Shown here piece by piece: positions 57,265-64,000 of a DNA stretch of 64,000 bases. A program made the position numbers and the translations under genes. The stretch comes from Perca fluviatilis (lineage: Eukaryota; Chordata; Actinopteri; Perciformes; Percidae): assembly GCF_010015445.1 (NCBI RefSeq), contig NC_053119.1, positions 26,285,383 through 26,349,382 of the forward strand. Direction: 5' to 3'. Numbering within the stretch: position 1 is the first letter of the stretch; the number at the start of each line of letters is the position of its first letter. The notes beneath the pieces were generated by a model. It did not search any database. It was given only the letters and a program-made list of their open reading frames with translations, and had not been told where the DNA came from.

Positions 57265-58875
57265 TTTTTAATCGCAGAATTTCTATAGTTAATCGCGATT
57301 AATCGCATGTTTTATCACATGATTACATTTCTATTATTTTGCATTTCAGAACTGTTTGTAAGTACTTATTAACAATGGAAAGCAATTCTTACCAGTGTAT
57401 CTTGATTGGGAATCAAAATGAATGCAAAGAAAGTGACTTTATGAACTTGATTTTAAGATTTGTATTTGTTTATTATTTATTTATTTACAGTAAACAAAAG
57501 AAAAATGTGTGAATCTAGTCACACATTTGAATCTAGAGTCAGTATTAGGGTTGGGTATTGTTTGGTTTGGATACCGGTGCTAAAGCGGTACTTTTAAAAC
57601 TGTACCGGTGCCTGAACCGATACTTTTTAAGAAAGTGAAAAAAAAGAAGGGTACTAAACAACAGTCGGCGACATTAAAGAACGGCTTGTTTATTGCTAAG
57701 GCCATATGGTCAAAATTAATAATAATGTAATAACTATAACAATAAGTTATTTCAATAGTAAATAGCTGTTGAACGACAAAAACAACCACCAGATGGGAAA
57801 AGGGCATTTAACAATAATTGAATTCACCACGAGGCTGTAGGTTACCAGTTTCATTGAACACACCGCCTGTGTTTTTCCGACAATGGCAGCTGCAGATTGT
57901 TACATCCTGGTGTCGGAATCCTCTACAGTGAAATACAGACAAACTTTACACTGTTTAGCGTTAGCTGTCAGCATTGTAATCGTGTTTAATCCAGCTACTA
58001 GCTAGCGGTATGCTAACGTTAGCTGCTGTCGAGTGTAGTGTTAACTAGCGTCACGTGCAGCGATGCTTCTGTTGCCTGTAACGTTTGTTTCAGAGCATCA
58101 GAGAGAAGTGCAGGCATATCAGTGGTATTAGCGCCGTATTTCGGTACCCAACTCTGGTCAATATAGTGTGCAGTAACTCCTAAATAATTTGGATCACTTA
58201 CTGACGTCCAGTGATCACCTTGCATCGCTTTGCAGCAGTTCCAGTTGGGCTGCTTTCTCTGTGTCGTACAGGCTGCCTATGCGTGTGTGAAACTACTGTC
58301 CCCCTCGACGGCAATGCATAAGACGGATCAGAACATGCCAACCATAGTCTTTAAGACCCGAGTCTTCTATGATAACTGACAGATCTGCAGCTAGTTGCCA
58401 CCCATTTTGCAAGAGCTGTAGTAATTTTTTGGGATTTGGTTTCATCAACAGGTCGGCAACTAGCACTCTCCAAAATAGTGCTTTGCCTGAGCCTGCTAGC
58501 ATCAACCCGAGTCACATTAACTGTACTATGCTTAGCTCGTAGGTGGTAGCTCAAGCTTGACGTGCTTTGGTGATATTTTAATTCGGCTTTACACAATGTG
58601 CATATGGCTTTCGACCCGTCCGAGAAATTAAAAATAAAAAGCGCCATTCAGAATTGTGTTGCTGCTGTCTTTCTTCATCATGCCTGCAGCCCGCAGCAGC
58701 AGAATGTGTTACGAGGAAGTATGGCAAAGTGCGGCAAAGGCTCAAAATAGTAGCCTATTAGGCACAATGCAAAGCCGAGTGAAGTGAAAATAAATGAATG
58801 AATGGAAGCATGCGATTATAAAAAAAAAAATTGCGATTTATTGCGATGATTAATGCGTTAATGCTGACAGCCCTA
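57265..58875 (-). mobile_element. hAT element remnant with BED-finger transposase, split by another hAT
   Basis: The right edge, read in reverse, is TTAGGGCTGTCAGCATTAAC, then GCATTAATCATCGC. The left side has GCGATTAATCGCGATTAACT (reverse). Transposase pieces on the reverse strand (58647 down to about 58157) show ICTLCKAELKYHQSTSS and YHLRAKHS, a C-X2-C...H-X4-H BED finger, and GDHWTSVSDPNYLGVTAHY. Only the N-terminal part survives, with frameshifts. Confidence 0.75.
57538..58164. mobile_element. nested hAT MITE with near-perfect 8-bp duplication
   Basis: Flanks are GTCAGTAT (57538-57545) and GTCAATAT (58157-58164), one mismatch. Ends are TAGGGTTGGGTATTG and, from the right, CAGAGTTGGGTACCG. 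It inserted into the outer hAT right after the codons for AHYID. Confidence 0.75.
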
Positions 58876-59124
58876 ATATTTTTTTTTGAATAGGAAAACA
58901 TAAATGAAAAGCAGATGATTTGCAGATCATATTAGTCTGCAATCAGTAGTGTTTCTTACTATTAAAAATGGGATTGTGACACAAGTGAGGTTAAATATTT
59001 AGATGAGTTTACTGTGACTGAAAATTTGCTTTAACATACATTTTGGTATTCTGATGCCACTATTTTGTCCTCATGTCCCTCAACAAGATGCACAACTAGT
59101 CTATTGGTTGTTTGTTATATACTA

Positions 59125-59125
<1 letters not shown>

Positions 59126-59182
<57 letters not shown>
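59126..59182. repeat. (CTA)n microsatellite
   Basis: About 19 ACT/CTA units. Confidence 0.95.
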
Positions 59183-59222
59183 GTGATATGGAAATAAGTA
59201 ACATTTTGTGTTGATGTACATG

Positions 59223-59747
59223 TACAGTACAGGCCAAAAGTTTGTACACACTTTCTCATTCAATGCGTTTCCTTTTTATTTTCATGACTATTTACATTGT
59301 AGATTCTCACTGAAGACATCAAAACTATGAATGAACACATATGGAATTATGTACTTAACAAAAAAGTGTGAAATAACTGAAAACGTGTTATATTTTAGAT
59401 TCTTCAAAGTAGCCACACTTTGCTTTTTTTATTAATAAGGGAAAAACTTCCACTAATTAACCCTGACAAAGCACACCTATGAAGTGAAAACCATTTCAGG
59501 TGACTACCTCATGAAGCTCATTGAGATTGCAGCGCTATCAAAAAAAGCAAAGGGTGGCTACTTTGAGGAATCTAAAATATAAGACATGTTTTCAGTTATT
59601 TCACACTTTTTTGTTAAGTACATAATTCCATATGTGTTTATTCATAGTTTTGATGCCTTCAGTGAGAATCTACAATGTAAATAGTCATGAAAATAAAGAA
59701 AACACATTGAATGAGAAGGTGTGTCCAAACTTTTGGCCTGTACTGTA
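59223..59747. mobile_element. palindromic Tc1-type MITE
   Basis: TA|CAGTACAGGCCAAAAGTTTG on the left is mirrored at the right end. The ~200-bp arms (TTTCATGACTATTTACATTG, AATTATGTACTTAACAAAAA) face each other across a spacer of about 100 bp. The flanks are TA. The terminal sequence is that of a common fish Tc1 family. There is no transposase. Confidence 0.88.
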
Positions 59748-61890
59748 TAGTAGAGACAGTAAATCATCTTATCATGTGGCTGTCCTGTTAATGCCTAATC
59801 CTACTTTATTTATACGTGTTCTTACTAAGGGAAATTCACTTGCAAGGCCACTATCAGCTTCTGTCATTCATTTTCAATTCACAGTATTTAGACCAAACTT
59901 AGAACACATTTCTTACTATCTTGATAATGTCCATTGCTATGAATTATTGCAAATGTCAAACTTGATCTGATGCATTTGATCTAATGCAATTTTATGTTCA
60001 TCTTTCTCCAGTCTCCATAAAGCCAAACAATACATACTATAGTACATTTATTCCTCTGAAGCTGCAACTGCTCACAATGACAACTCCTTATAGTTTGAAA
60101 CATATGAATTGTTCCTAAGGTGAATTTGTAGACTTGCATCAATTAAAATGCTAAACGGCTTACTTGCTCATCTTATGAGACTACAAAATATGTTATTTTA
60201 TTTGGAATCAAGTGTATTTGAGGCTATTACTTTTGTTAAACTATAGTAGTAGTTTAGTGTCACTCAGAACTATTATATAATGAACATATGTTTCACGTTT
60301 TGTGCTGCCATAAATTGGGTTTACTGGCACTGTAGCAGTCTTGCTGGACTAGTATAATGCAGCTGGAGTTGGGCATCACGGCCACCAGGTGGCGTGACAG
60401 CCTCAAGAACAAAAATCGGTGGCTCAGTCCTCAACAGTATAGACGCCTCTTTTACCACGTTATGGCTGTCTTTAATGAGCTCAGTTGCAATGATTGACTT
60501 GTGAAAGGCTGACATGGGCAGTTGGGTGGGGGGTGAGTGCAAAAGTGCTTTTACTTGGCTCTGCAGTGGAGATTCAGGCCAAGTTGTAGACAGCGAGATG
60601 TCAAACATTAGTCACTCTCGACCAAAAAAAACCTCATGTTCATTTTGCACATAAACGCTCCTTTGCTACGTGTATACTGAATATGTGTTGTTTCTTGTCT
60701 TCTGACTAGTCAATTTGGTGGGTTTGGACAACACGTATTCCGTCATGAAAGGCAACAGGCGGTCCTTACCAGTCAGCACTTAGTAGTGTTGAGCTGATTC
60801 CGACTACCTCTGCGAGCCAAGGTCACTGAGGTTAGCCGTGCTCCTCAGGCGATGAGAGGGCCAGAGTCCACACTGGGGAGAAAAATTGAAGTTTAAGGCA
60901 GATCATCTATGTGTCTCTGGTGGGGTTTAGACCATAATCTGTTCATCCAGGTGCCTGGCCCCCCACTCCGATTCTTGCCTCTTCTCTGCCAAACTCCTAG
61001 GGTGCTTATGTAATTGTGTGAGTGTGTCTGTGTGATCGCTTGTCAGTGTGGGTTAGTCATTCTGTGTGTCTTTGTGTATATATGCACAAAAGTGGGTAAG
61101 TGCAGGGTGCATGTGTGTTTTATAAGGGTGTGTAAGACTTTTTTTTTTTCTTGCAGTCTTTGATGCCTGGGAGAGGTGCATGGCTGATTGATATGCTGCT
61201 GGGGCCTCAGTGTGTGCTCGAAACACCGTTATTTTTTTAAACTTTTTAGACACCCAATGTAATAAATGGACACACATGGAGAGACAGTGACACAAACCAA
61301 ATATCACTCCCACTCCCGGGTTATTGATGAGTCTGAGTCATTACGGCAGTGAAAGCTGTTGTAGTTATGACTCTCAAGAGTAGGCGGTGTTGGCGTGGGT
61401 AAGTTGTAGTGCCAAACAGCTGTTAATGAGAAATGGTTATTGTGGCGTTCTCAGGACAATAACACAAGGTGACCTTTTTCTCCTTGACACCTGGGAACCA
61501 AATATCTATGGTTATCTGTCTTGTTATCTCTTGCTTGTTTCTAGTTTTTTTTTTTTTTGCTTTTTGCAGTATCACTCACTTGCTATCATCTGCGCATGTC
61601 TTTTTCTGTCCCACCCTGGGCTCTGCTGTTTATTGTGCTTTTCTTAAACGCTTTGCAACGCGTCCAAGACCAATCCCTTTTTGGCACTTGTTGTTTGAGA
61701 CACCTGGGCTGTGTTCTCTCATAATTCTCTTTCTACCTGCTGGAGGGACATATTTGTTTGTCTTTTTGATTGTTCTCCAACCTTTTGTGCTTTGTTTTTA
61801 TTTCTTCTCCGCTCACGAAGGAAGATCATCAAATTTCTGGGTTTACACCCACACACCTCTTGTGCCTCACCTGGCATGGACAGAGGCCAG
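59748..61890. other. mrpl23 intron 2, nothing firmly recognised
   Basis: Frames here are short and unlike known proteins. No uL23m exon was found. Confidence 0.45.

Positions 61891-61976
<86 letters not shown>
61891..61976. repeat. (CA)n microsatellite
   Basis: GCGCGC then about 40 CA units. Confidence 0.95.
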
Positions 61977-61978
<2 letters not shown>

Positions 61979-62754
61979 GAAAAGAACGCTGAACATTTTG
62001 TTCGGTCTACCACTCAAGTCACATTTCATGCTACTATGCAGTCTTATAACTATGAAACCAGACCATGCTGCGGTTTCTCACTGTAATCAGACAACTGACC
62101 CTGCTACACAGCAGCTCACATTGTCGTTCCACTCTGACAAGTGTTCCGTACCTGTTGGATCTAACAATATTATGATCGCCATGGCAATCACTCTATTTCT
62201 GTTCACTCGTTCCACTTCATAAACACATGGCTCAAGTTGAAAACTGGGTTATTTTTCACACTAATTAACCTCTGTTTATGTCATAGGAAGTCATGTCGCA
62301 AGCCAGTAAAGGGGTGTAACTAACTGTCGAGTCTTTACTGACCCGTCTCTCTGTAGGGAGTTTAGTGACTCCTGGAGACCTGTTCTTTGATCTATTTTTG
62401 TTCTATTGTCAGACCAAAACCCGAACAATAAATATATTCCTTCACATGCTGCTCTTATTCTCGCAACTTCTCAACTGTCTCTTCTCTCCCCAAGTCTCAG
62501 GTTCCTCAATGGCTTTCCCTCTAAACAAAGTCTGCTATTATGATCTTGATACTTAGTGTTGAGCAACTTTTGTGCTTGTATTGTCTCTGTAGATGGGAGT
62601 GTTAAAGTAGTGAGTTGCATATCTCGACCCAAACTTGACAATGGGGCAGGCTGACAATGAGGAGCGACTGTCTTTTGCCTTTCATCTGCGTAGAAAACCA
62701 CTCTCCTGTTTCATTCTCGCCGCTAAGCTCCTCTGACACAATGTACTTTGATGT

Positions 62755-62817
62755 TGTGTGTGTGTGTGTGTGTGGGTGGGTGTGTGTGTGTGTGTGTGTG
62801 TGTGCGCGTGTGTGTGT
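62755..62817. repeat. (GT)n microsatellite
   Basis: Interrupted by GGGTGGG and GCGC. Confidence 0.95.
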
Positions 62818-64000
62818 TTACGGGCTGTTTGGTGTACCTTACTGTATGGTGTGTTAATAAAGGTTACGCATAAAATAGAGTTTGAGAGGCTTAAACACAA
62901 CGTTAACATGTCAGAGGGACAAATCAGTTGTTTGTTTTTGAGGAATGGTCCTGGTCTTTTGAGACTACAGTTTGAAGTTGTCCTGTCCTGTTGTCCAGCC
63001 AGTAGTTGGCATGTATGTCATCATGCTATTTTCCACATATACCATTTCATAATTTAGCTGATACAAGACCAGTTAAAACAGAAAATAATATCTATGTCAG
63101 CCTTAAATGAGGTTCGGCCATCAGCATTTTTATAAAAGATTTTTTGGAAGCAACATAAGGCAACTTACATACAGAAAAAAAAGAGGGCCATATAGTTGAT
63201 GATGTGTTGAAGGATTGAGGTTCCTCCCAACTGCACCAAGCGCCTGTCGCCTGCAACTCTGCATCACCTCTATGTGTGGCTGCATCCTCTTCTTTTCCAT
63301 TCCCTTGTAATACTTAAAGTTGATCTGCCAACCAAAAAGACCCTATAAAAAGCCAAAATGTAGATACAGCCCAGTTTCTATCAAACAAGGAACCACTTTA
63401 AATGTCTTCCAGTGGTTTGCCAAGTCAAGTTGCTAAAACAAGCAACCTTTCCAAGGAGGATTCATGGTAGCCACAAGAAGCATGATGTCACTGAATCACC
63501 CTATACAAAGTAATATTCATCCTAAAACAAGATGACAACAGCGACGCCCCCATTCTTTGGATCAAATGTTGTTATAGCGATTACTCATTTACAGGGAGTG
63601 TGTCAAGACATTCAGTTTACACAGTGGAGTACACACACCATTTTTGAAACATGACTCACCATGATGACCACTAATCCTACCCAAAGATGAAACTGAACTA
63701 CCAGATTTACATTTCTCACATAACATTAATTCAGTTAGTCACGTTCCCACTGCTAAACAAACTGTTTGTTGTTAACCTGATAAAAGGGTCTACATCGGTA
63801 GGTCTTCACATAGCTGAGTTATAGGTCTTAGCCTATTTTCTGCAGATGGCAGCAATACACTGAGTACAGCAGTAGCGCCAAAGTGTTCGTACATACATGC
63901 ATACATTTAATTACATTGTTAAACACAAGATATCTGATGCCTCATTAGTTGTTTGAGTGAAACATTGAACCAGCCTTTGCTATTTTCGTTGATAATTTCT
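62818..64000. other. window end, nothing recognised
   Basis: AT-rich, with no exon, RNA gene or repeat that I can name. Confidence 0.4.

Noticed and set aside
61469..62086. 205-codon frame over a CA repeat in mrpl23 intron 2
   Set aside because: Phe-rich and His-Thr repeat translation from T-rich and CA DNA; several frames are open there at once.

Overview
The window reads as nuclear DNA of a ray-finned fish, most likely a percomorph. The evidence is small coding exons with GT/AG introns, very long CA/TA/CT microsatellites, and fish-type interspersed repeats: hAT, Tc1/mariner, PIF/Harbinger-like and TTAA-flanked DNA elements, tRNA-derived SINEs, and an RNase H-bearing LINE. Most reading frames longer than 60 codons are microsatellite or repeat frames. 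Three host genes can be supported.

(1) Positions 1-7420, + strand: the last nine coding exons of a carnitine palmitoyltransferase 1 gene (cpt1a-like). They carry the catalytic histidine and the carnitine/CoA-site motifs, and are followed by a 3' UTR to about 9.25 kb. Several introns hold DNA transposons, including one hAT element inserted in another. (2) Positions 42.1-18.1 kb, - strand: a complete ten-coding-exon gene, assembled here by splice phase into a 693-residue type II membrane protein of glycoside hydrolase family 31 (MYORG / SITS-binding-protein type). The expected catalytic aspartates appear to be replaced. It converges on cpt1a. (3) From 54.4 kb, + strand: the first two coding exons of mitochondrial ribosomal protein L23 (mrpl23). 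A short promoter carries GABP- and NRF-1-like sites. The later exons are not in the window.

Between the divergent genes 2 and 3 lie about 6 kb of gene-poor, CA-repeat-rich DNA (42.4-48.9 kb) and a nearly full-length, decayed I/Nimb-type LINE (about 49-54.25 kb). The LINE ends only about 210 bp upstream of the mrpl23 start codon. The 9.4-18.1 kb stretch between the convergent genes holds TTAA-flanked elements, a hAT element with a clean 8-bp duplication, a perfect 29-bp hairpin, and a 1.2-kb foldback element inside another transposon. mrpl23 intron 2 (56.2 kb to the end) is filled with repeats, including a hAT transposase remnant split by a second hAT and a palindromic Tc1 MITE.

No prokaryotic operon, CRISPR array or phage-like system is visible. 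The most unusual items are the apparently inactive GH31 protein, the (UG)n tract beside one of its splice acceptors, an in-frame upstream ATG in mrpl23 that would add a basic leader, the 1.2-kb foldback element, and the repeated nesting of transposons with readable target-site duplications.
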